From NCBI GenBank assembly GCA_016787085.1, contig JAEUVJ010000070.1:34729-98728 (forward strand): 64,000 nucleotides of DNA, read 5' to 3'. Below, piece after piece: positions 8,113 through 17,705 of the stretch (within the stretch, counting starts at the first letter, position 1; each line of letters opens with the position of its first letter). Source of the stretch: Chitinophagaceae bacterium. Lineage in GTDB: Bacteria; Bacteroidota; Bacteroidia; Chitinophagales; Chitinophagaceae. The position numbers were made by a program, and so were the translations under genes. Under the pieces are notes generated by a model. It ran no database searches. It saw nothing but the letters and a program-made list of their open reading frames with translations, and had not been told where the DNA came from.

Positions 8113-10941
8113 ATGGAAAAGATAATAAAAGGGAAAAATTCCGCTAAAGCTGCGACCGTAAATTCCGCAGATAACATACTGATAAAGGGTGCAAGGGTGC
8201 ACAACCTGAAAAACATTACAGTAAGTATTCCAAGGAACAAACTCGTGGTGGTGACGGGTGTGTCAGGTTCAGGCAAATCGTCCCTGACCATTGATACCTT
8301 ATACGCTGAAGGACAGCGCCGGTATGCAGAAAGCCTCAGCGCTTATGCCCGCCAGTTCCTGAACCGGATGAATAAACCGGATGTGGATTATATCAAAGGG
8401 TTATGCCCGGCGATCGCTATTGAGCAAAAGGTCATTACAAGAACACCCCGGAGTACCGTCGGAAGTATGACGGAGATATATGATTACCTCCGCCTCCTTT
8501 TTGCCAGGATCGGCAAAACGATCTCACCGGTTTCGGGGAAAGAAGTAAAGAAGGATGATGTGACCGATGTGGTGAATGCGATCACGGCATTAGCAGACGG
8601 CGATAAAGTGTTTATTCTTGCTACATTCAAACAGCAGAAGAACCGGGACGTTAAGGAAGAATTGAATATCCTGTCGCAAAAAGGCTTTACCAGGATGTAT
8701 GATGCAAAATCGGGCGAGGTGTTTCGGATAGAGGAACTCCTGGGGAAAAGCGATAAAGAGTTAAAAGCGCTGTCAAAAACATATATCCTCATTGATCGTA
8801 TCGTGGTAAAGGAGTTTGACGACGACGACAGGCATCGGCTCGCTGATTCGGTCGGTACGGCTTTTTATGAGGGCGAAGGTGATGTGTATGTGGAAGTGCA
8901 ATCAGGTACCGGCAAAAAATTATTGCATTTCAATAACCGTTTCGAGGCAGATGGGATGCAGTTCGAAGAGCCTGTCCCCAATCTTTTTTCATTCAATAAT
9001 CCCTTTGGCGCCTGTCCTACCTGTGAGGGTTTTAGCCAGGTGCTGGGCATAGACACCGAACTGGTAATACCTGACAGACGGCTGAGCGTCTATGATGGCG
9101 CTATTGCTCCATGGAAAGGAGAGAAACTGGGCTGGTGGCGGGAGCAATTCATCAAAGGAGCGAAGAAGTTCAATTTCCCCGTTCATAAAGCCATAGCCGA
9201 CCTGACAGATAAGCAATATGAAACACTGTGGAAAGGCAATGAACATGTGCAGGGTATCAATGATTTCTTTAAAGAGGTAGAGCAGAACCTGTATAAAGTA
9301 CAGTACCGTGTTTTATTAAGCCGCTACCGCGGAAGAACATCCTGCCCCGATTGTAAAGGGCACCGGCTTCGTAAAGAAGCTTTATATGTAAAGGTGAATG
9401 GTAAACATATCGGCGAACTAAGCGATATGCCGGTAAAATATCTGCAGCCATGGTTTGCTGAACTTGATAAGAAGTTAAGTGAGCATGACAAACAGGTGGC
9501 CAAGAGAATACTCATGGAGATCCATCACCGCATTCATACGTTGATGAGCGTTGGGCTGGGATACCTGACACTGAGCCGGCTGGCCAATTCATTGAGCGGT
9601 GGCGAAAGCCAGCGTATCCAGTTGACCAGAAGTCTTGGCAGCAACCTGACCAATTCGCTGTACATTCTTGATGAGCCATCTATCGGGCTTCATTCACGGG
9701 ATACACAAAACCTGATCAAAGTATTAAAAGAACTGCGTGATCTTGGGAATACGGTGGTGGTAGTAGAGCATGATGAGATGATGATGCGGGAGGCAGATCA
9801 TATCATTGATATGGGGCCGCTGGCCTCTCATCTCGGCGGCGAAGTAATCGCTGAAGGCAATTATGATGACATCATTTACAATGGGCAAAGCCTGACCGGT
9901 AAATACCTGAATAAAGAATTAACGATTGAACCCCCGAAAACCGTACGCAAGTGGAACCGTTCGATTAAAGTAGAAGGGGCAAGGCAACATAACCTGAAAG
10001 ACATAACGGCGGAGTTTCCGTTAAATGTTCTTTGCGTGGTAAGCGGTGTCAGTGGAAGCGGTAAGACCACCCTGGTGAAGCAAATATTATATCCTGCCCT
10101 GCAAAAGATGAAAGGAGAGTTTGCTGACAAGGTCGGATTTCATAAAGCCATTACCGGCGATACAGACAGCATTGCACAGATAGAGCTGGTGGACCAGAAC
10201 CCCATCGGTAAATCATCAAGAAGCAATCCTGTTACCTACATAAAAGCGTATGATGAGATACGTGAACTTTTTGCCCGTCAGCCATTGAGCAAGATGCGGG
10301 GTTTTCAGCCCAAACATTTTTCGTTCAACGTTGATGGCGGAAGATGCGATACCTGCAAAGGGGAAGGCGAGCAGGTGGTGGAGATGCAGTTCCTTGCGGA
10401 TGTACACCTAGTTTGCGAATCATGCGGGGGAAAACGATTCAAAGAAGAAGTGCTGGAAGTAAAGTATAAGGACAAGAGTATATCGGACGTTCTGAATATG
10501 AGTGTGGATGAGGCCATTGAATTCTTTTATGAGGAAAAGAATTTGTCAAAAGCGATTCAGCCCTTAAGCGATGTGGGTTTAGGATATGTAAAACTGGGAC
10601 AATCATCGGATACCTTATCAGGCGGTGAAGCGCAACGGGTAAAACTGGCTTCGTTCCTCAGTAAAGGCCGGAACAGCGATAAGATCCTTTTCATATTTGA
10701 CGAGCCTACTACGGGCCTGCATTTTCATGATATTAAAAAACTGCTGGCCTCTTTCAATGCCCTGATCGAGCAGGGGCATTCTATTATTGTGATTGAACAT
10801 AATACGGATGTGATCCGCAGCGCCGACTGGCTGATAGACCTGGGACCGGAGGCCGGCGACGGGGGAGGTAGCATTGTATATGCCGGTAAACCGGAGGCTG
10901 TTAAGAAAGTAAAGCAAAGTCATACCGGCAGGTTTTTTTAA
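8113..10941 (+). CDS. uvrA: Excinuclease ABC subunit A (UvrA)
   Basis: The damage-sensing ATPase of nucleotide excision repair; with UvrB it scans DNA for bulky lesions in the cytoplasm. At 942 residues it has full UvrA1 length. It contains two ABC ATPase modules: Walker A GVSGSGKS (49-56) and a second GVSGSGKT, each with a signature (LSGGESQR and LSGGEAQR) and Walker B (YILDEPSIGLH and FIFDEPTTGLHFHD). Zinc-binding CxxC pairs are seen in ACPTCEG, SCPDCKG, CDTCKGEGE and CESCGGKR. The full length argues against a short UvrA2 paralogue. It stands alone, with no uvrB or uvrC beside it. Confidence 0.96.
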   Translation: MEKIIKGKNSAKAATVNSADNILIKGARVHNLKNITVSIPRNKLVVVTGVSGSGKSSLTIDTLYAEGQRRYAESLSAYARQFLNRMNKPDVDYIKGLCPAIAIEQKVITRTPRSTVGSMTEIYDYLRLLFARIGKTISPVSGKEVKKDDVTDVVNAITALADGDKVFILATFKQQKNRDVKEELNILSQKGFTRMYDAKSGEVFRIEELLGKSDKELKALSKTYILIDRIVVKEFDDDDRHRLADSVGTAFYEGEGDVYVEVQSGTGKKLLHFNNRFEADGMQFEEPVPNLFSFNNPFGACPTCEGFSQVLGIDTELVIPDRRLSVYDGAIAPWKGEKLGWWREQFIKGAKKFNFPVHKAIADLTDKQYETLWKGNEHVQGINDFFKEVEQNLYKVQYRVLLSRYRGRTSCPDCKGHRLRKEALYVKVNGKHIGELSDMPVKYLQPWFAELDKKLSEHDKQVAKRILMEIHHRIHTLMSVGLGYLTLSRLANSLSGGESQRIQLTRSLGSNLTNSLYILDEPSIGLHSRDTQNLIKVLKELRDLGNTVVVVEHDEMMMREADHIIDMGPLASHLGGEVIAEGNYDDIIYNGQSLTGKYLNKELTIEPPKTVRKWNRSIKVEGARQHNLKDITAEFPLNVLCVVSGVSGSGKTTLVKQILYPALQKMKGEFADKVGFHKAITGDTDSIAQIELVDQNPIGKSSRSNPVTYIKAYDEIRELFARQPLSKMRGFQPKHFSFNVDGGRCDTCKGEGEQVVEMQFLADVHLVCESCGGKRFKEEVLEVKYKDKSISDVLNMSVDEAIEFFYEEKNLSKAIQPLSDVGLGYVKLGQSSDTLSGGEAQRVKLASFLSKGRNSDKILFIFDEPTTGLHFHDIKKLLASFNALIEQGHSIIVIEHNTDVIRSADWLIDLGPEAGDGGGSIVYAGKPEAVKKVKQSHTGRFF

Positions 10942-11308
10942 TATGTTTGACAATTGTTAAGTCGTTAAGCGAAATCACCTATCAGCGTAGTTTTACGGGC
11001 TGTTTTCTGCATTTTTTCTACGTAAAAGCTTGCATCTTTAAGAAACAGTTGAGATATTTGTCATCACTGCTCTTAGAAGCTATCCAATCTTTCTCTGAAA
11101 TCCGTACCTGCATCATCAAAAAAATAGAACAACAGATCAGGTAGCCCGGTTACCCGGGAGTTTTCTCTTTTATTTTATCCTTGAATTCCATCGCCGCTGA
11201 GGCCTGAAACTCCGATCCTTTCGAAAGCTGTATTTCCAAAACCTTGCAAAGCCCCCAAAGGAGTTTTCTATTAATCTGTTTTATAAAAACTACACAAAAT
11301 CAGGCTTT
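10942..11308. other. 367-bp non-coding gap after uvrA
   Basis: Apart from the hairpin at 11145-11158 I see no RNA gene, no convincing promoter and no credible coding sequence. A 65-codon open frame at 10947-11144 has no family resemblance and is rejected. Confidence 0.5.
11145..11175 (+). terminator. Possible rho-independent terminator downstream of uvrA
   Basis: The arms CCCGG (11145-11149) and CCGGG (11154-11158) enclose a 4-nt loop and are followed by a T-rich tail with TTTT, then TTTTATTTT. It lies 200 bp past uvrA. Confidence 0.4.
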
Positions 11309-13693
11309 ATGAAAAAGTTTTATTCTCTATTAATTGCCGTGCTGGTAACGGTGGCTGCGATGGCGCAGACAACTTATACCTGGCAAGGTGCTGACGGAGC
11401 ATCATGGGCGACCAGTACTAACTGGAACCCGACAAGAACGACTCCGGCCACAAACGACATTCTTCAGTTTAATGATGGTAGTACTAAATCAGTTACTGCT
11501 GTACCTACACAGACCGTCGGAAGATTGATCGTTACATCTAATACGACGGTTACACTAGAAGCAGCCGCCGGTGTAACGCTTACTCTTGGTAATGTTACCG
11601 GGACTGAACTCACTATTGATGCAGGTTCCCAGTTTACGATGGGAACGAATGTGAATGTTACTCTGGCAAATAACTCAACTTCAACTATAGCCGGAACACT
11701 CACTGTAAATGCAAACCGTACATTCGATTCTGATAATACCGGAGTTGTCTCTACAGTAACAGGAACTATCGAAAACAGCGGAACGGTTTCGGGAACAGCT
11801 ACAAGGCTTTTATTCTCCAGCGGAGGTACATACATCCATGCCAGGGATGGCGGTGCAATTCCGACTGCAGGATGGAATGCAGCTTCCAATACTGAGATTA
11901 CCGGCATTACTATAACTGTTCCAACTGGCCTTAATCAAGCTTTTGGCAATGTGGAGTGGGATTGCACGAATCAAACAGCAGCTCTTTCATTAGCCGGCGC
12001 CCTAGATGATATAAACGGAAACTTGACGGTTACAAGTACAGGTACAGGCAGTACTTATTTTGTTAATAACACAGGAGGTGCTGTTACGATAACTATTGAC
12101 GGGGATTATATTCAGACAGGTGGCACATGGGTTATTGTTAATACCAGCGGCACTGTCAACGTGAACCTGAACGGTAATTTCAATATGAGTGGTGGTACAT
12201 TAAGCCGTAACGGGGGGACAGCCAATTTTGTATTTGACAGAGCCGGCGCCCAATCCTTTACCAAGACAGGGGGTACAATTTCAGGTGCTGTAAACTTCAG
12301 GATTGATAATACTTCAATCGTTGATTTCGGTACATCTGTACTGGATGGATCTACCGGTACCTTTACTGTAGATGCCGATGCTGATCTGATCACTTCAAAT
12401 GATGACGGTATTCGCTCCACAGGCGCTTTTGGTTCAATCCAGGTAACTGGTACAAGATCGTATAACAGCGGTGCTGATTATGAGTTCAGAGGTGCTTCAA
12501 CAGGAACGTTTACCACAACACCCACTGCATCAACTGTAAGAAACTTGACCATCAACAATGCTTCAGGTAATGTTACTTTATCACAGCCATTGGCAGTAAC
12601 AGGTACACTTGCGCTGACGAGCGGGGCGCTGACTACAACTATTACCAATCTTGTTACTGTTAACGCTGGTGCCAATACATCAGGAACTTCTTTTGTAGAT
12701 GGTCCGATGGCTAAAATTGGAAATACCGCATTTACATTCCCGGTTGGAAAAGTAGGCGCTGGCCGACACACGGTTGGTATTGCTGCTCCAAGTGCGTCTT
12801 CGACCATCAGGGCAGAATATTTCCGGGCCGATCCGCATACACTTGGTACGGTAGGCGCAGGCTTTACAAATATCAGCGCTTGTGAGTATTGGACACTTAG
12901 TCGTACTGCAGGAACAGGTACAGGAAGAACCATTCTTTCCTGGGAAACTACAAGTCCGTGCAGTGGCGCTGGCTATGTTGGTAACCTAGGCACATTAAGT
13001 GTTGCCCGCTTGAATGCCGGTATATGGGGTAATGATGGCGTTTTTGGCTTACCGACCGGAAATGTAAACGCCGGAACAATAACAGCTAATTTGACTTCCA
13101 ATTTTACGGCTTCGTTTGCTTTAGCCTCAACTGCTGCTGATAACCCGCTGCCTGTTATGTATGCTAATGTGAAGGCGTTCCAGAAGAATAGTGGTGTACA
13201 GATCGAGTGGAGCAACCTGACTGAAAGAGACCTTCTTAAGTATGAGGTTGAGCGTTCTTTCAATGGCCAGGATTTTGCCTCTATCAATATGCAATTGCCC
13301 CGGAGTAACAATAACGATAAAGAGAGCTATATAGCTTATGATGCTGCTCCTGCCAGCAGTGTGAACTTTTATCGTATCAAAGCTTATGAGATCGGTGGCA
13401 AGATCGTGTATAGCAAAATACTGAAAGTTGACCTAAGTGGTAAGCAAAGTTTAAACCTTTACCCGAACCCTGTTACCGGCGGCCAGTTATCTGTATCATT
13501 GAATACAAAACAAGGCCAGTATGCTGTTAAGATACTGAACAGTGCCGGCCAGCAGGTATATGCGCAGCGCCTGAACCACCAGGGTGGTATGGCTACACAA
13601 ACGGTAGATATCTCAACAGTAAAACCCGGTGTATATAACATCCTGGTGACCGGTGAGAATTTCCGTGAGTCAAAAATGTTTATCGTGCAATAA
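11309..13693 (+). CDS. Secreted beta-rich surface protein with T9SS type A sorting domain (794 aa)
   Basis: A signal peptide (MKKFYSLLIAVLVTVAAMAQ) leads into about 580 residues rich in Thr, Ser, Gly and Asn with short repetitive beta strands, the pattern of a right-handed beta-helix or adhesin-like stalk. A fibronectin-like module (about 620-715; VEWS..., YEVERSFNG) and a type A C-terminal sorting domain follow (LNLYPNPVTGG...KPGVYNILVTG...KMFIVQ). Such domains direct cargo through the T9SS, after which they are cleaved and the protein is attached to the cell surface or released. The early TYTWQGADGASWATSTNW resembles openings of autotransporter-associated strand proteins. Its ligand is unknown. 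It has its own strong terminator. Confidence 0.88.
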   Translation: MKKFYSLLIAVLVTVAAMAQTTYTWQGADGASWATSTNWNPTRTTPATNDILQFNDGSTKSVTAVPTQTVGRLIVTSNTTVTLEAAAGVTLTLGNVTGTELTIDAGSQFTMGTNVNVTLANNSTSTIAGTLTVNANRTFDSDNTGVVSTVTGTIENSGTVSGTATRLLFSSGGTYIHARDGGAIPTAGWNAASNTEITGITITVPTGLNQAFGNVEWDCTNQTAALSLAGALDDINGNLTVTSTGTGSTYFVNNTGGAVTITIDGDYIQTGGTWVIVNTSGTVNVNLNGNFNMSGGTLSRNGGTANFVFDRAGAQSFTKTGGTISGAVNFRIDNTSIVDFGTSVLDGSTGTFTVDADADLITSNDDGIRSTGAFGSIQVTGTRSYNSGADYEFRGASTGTFTTTPTASTVRNLTINNASGNVTLSQPLAVTGTLALTSGALTTTITNLVTVNAGANTSGTSFVDGPMAKIGNTAFTFPVGKVGAGRHTVGIAAPSASSTIRAEYFRADPHTLGTVGAGFTNISACEYWTLSRTAGTGTGRTILSWETTSPCSGAGYVGNLGTLSVARLNAGIWGNDGVFGLPTGNVNAGTITANLTSNFTASFALASTAADNPLPVMYANVKAFQKNSGVQIEWSNLTERDLLKYEVERSFNGQDFASINMQLPRSNNNDKESYIAYDAAPASSVNFYRIKAYEIGGKIVYSKILKVDLSGKQSLNLYPNPVTGGQLSVSLNTKQGQYAVKILNSAGQQVYAQRLNHQGGMATQTVDISTVKPGVYNILVTGENFRESKMFIVQ

Positions 13694-13713
13694 TAGAGTG
13701 TTTAATAGAGAAC

Positions 13714-13746
13714 AAAGGCCGGTTCATTCCTGATCCGGCCTTTTTA
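13714..13746 (+). terminator. Rho-independent terminator
   Basis: The arms AAAGGCCGG (13714-13722) and CCGGCCTTTTT (13735-13745) enclose a 12-nt loop; the T-run is part of the 3' arm. It lies 21 bp past the T9SS cargo gene. Confidence 0.85.
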
Positions 13747-13975
13747 TTTGTGCGGCTGTACGACAGGAATCTATAGGATTGCTTTAGTTCCGGTATAGGT
13801 TATCACTTAGTTTGTGATAATATCCTTTAAAGCGCTTTCATAACAATGAATGTCATTTTATATTAGTAGTGACACGCATTTGTATTGCAGTAACGGATCA
13901 ATACGACGTATTTTTCAGCAAGCTGTCTTTCTTCTGTTTTGCAATATGCTGCTGGTTCCTTTATCCTGTACCACC

Positions 13976-15736
13976 ATGAAACGTATCCTTCTTATGGCCT
14001 TCCCGGCCTTCATGTATTATGGCGCTGCTTCCCAGCAGTTGTCATTGATAAAAGATATCAATCCCGGATCAGCAGGAAGCAATGCCTGTTTTCTTACCCA
14101 TATCAGCAATACCGTGTTCTTTGCAGCTAACAATGGTGTCAACGGCCTGGAGCTTTGGAAGACCAATGGTACTGAAGCCGGTACCGTATTAGTGAAGGAT
14201 ATTCACCCGGGTGCTTCAAGCAGCAGTATCGGGTATCTTACGAATGTGAACGGCACATTATTCTTTGTGGCGAGCAACGGGGTGAACGGGGTGGAACTCT
14301 GGAAAAGCGATGGCACGGAAGCGGGTACTGTCATGGTGAAAGATATCCGTTCCGGTTCGATGAGCAGCAATCCTTCCGCATTGGCCAATGTGAATGGCAT
14401 CTTGTTCTTTGCCGCTAATGACGGAGTGAATGGAGTAGAGCTCTGGAAAAGCGATGGTACGGTTGCAGGCACTGTAATGGTAAAGGATATTAACCCATTT
14501 TCCGCATCCTCTTACCCGAGGTCTATTGCTCCCATGAATGATGTGCTGTTCTTCGCTGCCGATAACGGCGTCAGCGGTGCAGAATTGTGGAAGAGTGATG
14601 GTACAGCAGCGGGTACAGCGATGGTAAAAGATATCTGGCCGGGCAGCGATGGTGCTTATCCATCGGACCTGATCCAGGTCAGCGGCACAATATTTTTTTC
14701 CGCTAATGATGGCGGTAATGGTATCGAGCTCTGGAAAAGTGATGGTAGTATTTCTGGAACCATATTGCTGAAAGATATTAATTCCGGTAGCGGGGATGCC
14801 TCCCTTTCGGGGTTTAAGAATGTGAATGGAACCTTGTTTTTTTCTGCCGACAATGGTACTAATGGCGCAGAGCTATGGAAAACAGACGGTACCGTTTCAG
14901 GAACGGTCATGGTCAAAGATGTATGGCCGGGATCGGAAAGTGGTGCGGTAGGTAATTTCTCAAAACTGATGAGCCAGTTCATTTTTACAGGGAATGACGG
15001 AACGAATGGGTATAAAACATGGCAGAGTGATGGTTCTTCAGATGGAACGGTGATGGCCACCCTTGTTACTGTACCCGCTGGTAATACGCTACAGGAGCTG
15101 ACCGAGACTGCCGATCATGTGTACGCCAGCGTTATAGATGCATCTATTGGAAAAGAACTATGGGGAACCGGGCTGGTTTCTGTATTGCCTTTACAGTTGC
15201 TGAACTTTACGGCAAGACTTGTAGGGTCTGATGCCGTTCTGAACTGGCATACCGAACATGAATTCAATGCAGCCTGGTATATAGTGGAAAGAAGCGTGAA
15301 TGGGATTGATTTTGTGACAGCTGGTCGCATAGCGGCAAAAAATACCCGGACACACAATGAGTATACTTATACTGACAGGAATAGCTTGATACAAGCCGGC
15401 AGGATGTATTATCGCCTGCGCATGGTAGATGAGGACGGCCAATTCACGTTCTCGGAAACTGTGATGGTCTGCAGCGGGAATAAAGGGCCGGCCGTAGTCA
15501 TCTATCCCAACCCTGTGATGGATGAGATCAACCTTTCTTTTGGCCATGATCAAAAAGATAACATCACTTACCAAGTAGTAGATGCTGCAGGCAGGATGGT
15601 GGAAAAGGGAACGATGAACGGTCAGCATAGCAACACAACCCTGCAGATCGGTATGGGTCGTTTATCAGCAGGGGTTTATTACCTGCACCTGCAGGGAATA
15701 AACTGGCGGCAACAATTTTCTTTTGTAAAGCAATAA
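13976..15736 (+). CDS. ELWxxDGT-repeat secreted protein with T9SS type A sorting domain (586 aa)
   Basis: The signal peptide is MKRILLMAFPAFMYYGAASQ. Residues about 20-370 hold six to seven copies of a 48-residue repeat with the core ELWKSDGT.AGTVMVKDI and a LFF.A.NGVNG half, the ELWxxDGT family, probably a beta-propeller. A fibronectin-like linker (about 405-500; LNFTARLVGSDAVLNWHT) and a type A T9SS sorting domain follow (VVIYPNPVMDE...LSAGVYYLHL). The frame is open back to 13850, but that start gives a poor N terminus; the ATG at 13976 begins a normal signal peptide. It ends 12 bp from the convergent DUF4293 gene with no visible terminator. Confidence 0.88.
   Translation: MKRILLMAFPAFMYYGAASQQLSLIKDINPGSAGSNACFLTHISNTVFFAANNGVNGLELWKTNGTEAGTVLVKDIHPGASSSSIGYLTNVNGTLFFVASNGVNGVELWKSDGTEAGTVMVKDIRSGSMSSNPSALANVNGILFFAANDGVNGVELWKSDGTVAGTVMVKDINPFSASSYPRSIAPMNDVLFFAADNGVSGAELWKSDGTAAGTAMVKDIWPGSDGAYPSDLIQVSGTIFFSANDGGNGIELWKSDGSISGTILLKDINSGSGDASLSGFKNVNGTLFFSADNGTNGAELWKTDGTVSGTVMVKDVWPGSESGAVGNFSKLMSQFIFTGNDGTNGYKTWQSDGSSDGTVMATLVTVPAGNTLQELTETADHVYASVIDASIGKELWGTGLVSVLPLQLLNFTARLVGSDAVLNWHTEHEFNAAWYIVERSVNGIDFVTAGRIAAKNTRTHNEYTYTDRNSLIQAGRMYYRLRMVDEDGQFTFSETVMVCSGNKGPAVVIYPNPVMDEINLSFGHDQKDNITYQVVDAAGRMVEKGTMNGQHSNTTLQIGMGRLSAGVYYLHLQGINWRQQFSFVKQ
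14150..15050 (+). repeat. 144-bp tandem coding repeat (ELWxxDGT units)
   Basis: ELW codons recur at about 14150, 14294, 14438, 14582, 14726 and 14870, exactly 144 bp apart; a divergent unit (YKTWQSDGS) sits near 15010. The constant spacing shows tandem duplication without indels. Confidence 0.8.
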
Positions 15737-15748
15737 TAAAAGATCCGG

Positions 15749-16156
15749 TTAGCGGAGCTTATCCAGGCTCTTCACCAGCTTTTCATCTTTCCAGATACCC
15801 CGGGCGGCCATGATGTAACCGGCCAGTACGGCAAAAGCAAACAGACATGTAATGGAGAAGCTGCCTTTTTCGTAGTTGCTGATCCCGGAAAAGTAAATGA
15901 CCAGGATGATCAGTGCCAGTACAGCACCACCGATCGAAAACTGTAATTGTTTTTTTCGCTCCTTATACAAAAAGATCGTGATGAGCGAAAGAAGAAGCGA
16001 AACGGCTGTTAAGATCAGCAGGAAAAAATTACTGGCGCCATCCATTTCTTCATACTTGCCTTCTTTCAGCTGACCGGTATAAAAGGGAAACTTATAGGTC
16101 AGGAAAGCACATACGGTGGACAACAATAACCAAAGAGTTTGCTGGCGCTGTATCAT
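15749..16156 (-). CDS. DUF4293-family membrane protein (135 aa)
   Basis: A small inner-membrane protein with four hydrophobic segments (about 6-25, 43-62, 72-91, 100-118). It begins MIQRQQTLWLLLS and ends in a charged KLVKSLDKLR tail, both typical of Bacteroidota family DUF4293, whose function is not known. It lies 43 bp downstream of glyA on the same strand, so the two may form a transcription unit. Confidence 0.85.
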   Translation of the reverse strand: MIQRQQTLWLLLSTVCAFLTYKFPFYTGQLKEGKYEEMDGASNFFLLILTAVSLLLSLITIFLYKERKKQLQFSIGGAVLALIILVIYFSGISNYEKGSFSITCLFAFAVLAGYIMAARGIWKDEKLVKSLDKLR

Positions 16157-16199
16157 ACAACATTCATTTACGTAAAATAAATATCGGAATTTTTGGACA

Positions 16200-17480
16200 T
16201 CATCCCAATTCCGGGTAGAGGGGGAATTTTTTCATGAATTCCTTTACTTCCTCTTTTACGCCGCTCACCACTTTTTCATCATCAGCATTCATCAGTACTT
16301 TATCAATCATGCCGACGATGGATTCCACATCATTTTCTTTTAAACCCCGCGTGGTGACAGCCGGCACCCCTACACGGATACCGGAAGTAACAAATGGTGA
16401 TTTATCATCAAAAGGCACAGAGTTCTTGTTGAGTGTGATGTGTGCTTTATCTAAAGTCTCCTGTGCTTTCTTACCGGTGATATTCTTATTCCGGAGATCT
16501 ATCAGCATTAAATGGTTGTCGGTCCCTTCACTGATAAGATGATACCCTTTGGCGACAAAGGCTTTTGCCATCGCCTGGGCATTGCTGATCACCTGTCTGC
16601 CATACGACTTGAAATCTTCCGACAATATTTCGCCAAAGGCCACGGCTTTGGCGGCGATCACATGTTCCAGTGGTCCGCCCTGTGTGCCGGGAAAAACTGC
16701 CAGGTCCAGCAACTGACTCATGGTACGCAGGTTGCCTTTCGGGTCTTTGATGCCCCATGGATTTTCAAAATCATGACGCAGCAGGATGATGCCCCCGCGG
16801 GGGCCACGTAATGTTTTATGCGTGGTGGATGTTATAATATGGCAATGTTCAAAAGGATCGTTCAATAAACCGGTAGCGATCAGGCCTGCGGGATGCGCTA
16901 TATCCGCCATGATCACGGCGCCGATCTTATCCGCTACTTCACGTATCCTTTTATAATCCCAGTCGCGGCTGTAAGCAGAAGCGCCGCAAATGATCATCTT
17001 AGGTTTTTCTTTTATCGCAACAGCTTCCAGTTGGTCATAGTCCACCCGGCCGGTCTCTTTTTTTACTCCATAGAAAAATGCCTGGTAATTCTTGCCGCTG
17101 AAGTTGGCCGGGCTGCCATGAGTCAGGTGTCCGCCCATGCTCAGGTCAAGGCCCAATACTTTTTCACCGGGTTTTACACAGGCCAGGAACACGGCTGCAT
17201 TGGCCTGGGCTCCGCTATGCGGTTGTACATTGGCCCATGAAGCGTTGAATATTTTCTTTAGTCTTTCAATAGCTAAGGTTTCTATTTCATCTACCACTTC
17301 GCAACCGCCATAATACCGTTTGCCGGGATAACCTTCTGCATATTTGTTGGTAGGCACGGTTCCCATGGCCTGCATTACCTGCAGTGAAGTAAAGTTTTCA
17401 GAGGCGATCAGTTCAATACCATTACGCTGGCGGTCCAGCTCTTTGCGGATGAGATCAAAAACGAGAGTGTCTTTTTGCAT
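16200..17480 (-). CDS. glyA: Serine hydroxymethyltransferase
   Basis: A PLP enzyme interconverting serine and glycine with transfer of the one-carbon unit to tetrahydrofolate, in the cytoplasm. The 426 residues match the usual length. Motifs are LIASENFTS near the start, NKYAEGYPGKRYYGGC, VQPHSGAQAN, and the PLP-binding lysine Lys222 in TSTTHKTLRGPRGG. One-carbon supply fits with purine synthesis (purQ upstream), but the genes are not linked in an operon. It is divergent from the sugar nucleotidyltransferase. Confidence 0.97.
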   Translation of the reverse strand: MQKDTLVFDLIRKELDRQRNGIELIASENFTSLQVMQAMGTVPTNKYAEGYPGKRYYGGCEVVDEIETLAIERLKKIFNASWANVQPHSGAQANAAVFLACVKPGEKVLGLDLSMGGHLTHGSPANFSGKNYQAFFYGVKKETGRVDYDQLEAVAIKEKPKMIICGASAYSRDWDYKRIREVADKIGAVIMADIAHPAGLIATGLLNDPFEHCHIITSTTHKTLRGPRGGIILLRHDFENPWGIKDPKGNLRTMSQLLDLAVFPGTQGGPLEHVIAAKAVAFGEILSEDFKSYGRQVISNAQAMAKAFVAKGYHLISEGTDNHLMLIDLRNKNITGKKAQETLDKAHITLNKNSVPFDDKSPFVTSGIRVGVPAVTTRGLKENDVESIVGMIDKVLMNADDEKVVSGVKEEVKEFMKKFPLYPELG

Positions 17481-17509
17481 GTCGGTGATTCAGGAGTTTG
17501 ACAAGATGT

Positions 17510-17601
17510 AAAGGTTTAAGAAGTTTGATGTGTTTAAAAAGGTCTGCGGGCAATTTTCATAGAGAGAAACCTCTGTAAACTGTTCAACGGTTTAAACCTT
17601 T
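17510..17601. promoter_or_regulatory. Inverted repeat in the glyA upstream region
   Basis: AAAGGTTTAA (17510-17519) and TTAAACCTTT (17592-17601) are exact inverted copies 72 bp apart. A minus-strand -7 box TATTTTTG lies just beyond at 17621-17614. The pair could be a two-site operator for glyA; that is inference. Confidence 0.25.
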
Positions 17602-17705
17602 CCATTTTTTTTGCAAAAATAAGTCTGTGCAGGATGTAAGGGGATTTATTTAGAAAATTTTATTCCTTGAAAATTCACTACTTTCACGGGCTTTTTAGAC
17701 AATCA

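Noticed and set aside
10947..11144. 65-codon open frame behind uvrA
   Set aside because: No recognisable family, no promoter, and it contains the hairpin-proximal non-coding stretch.
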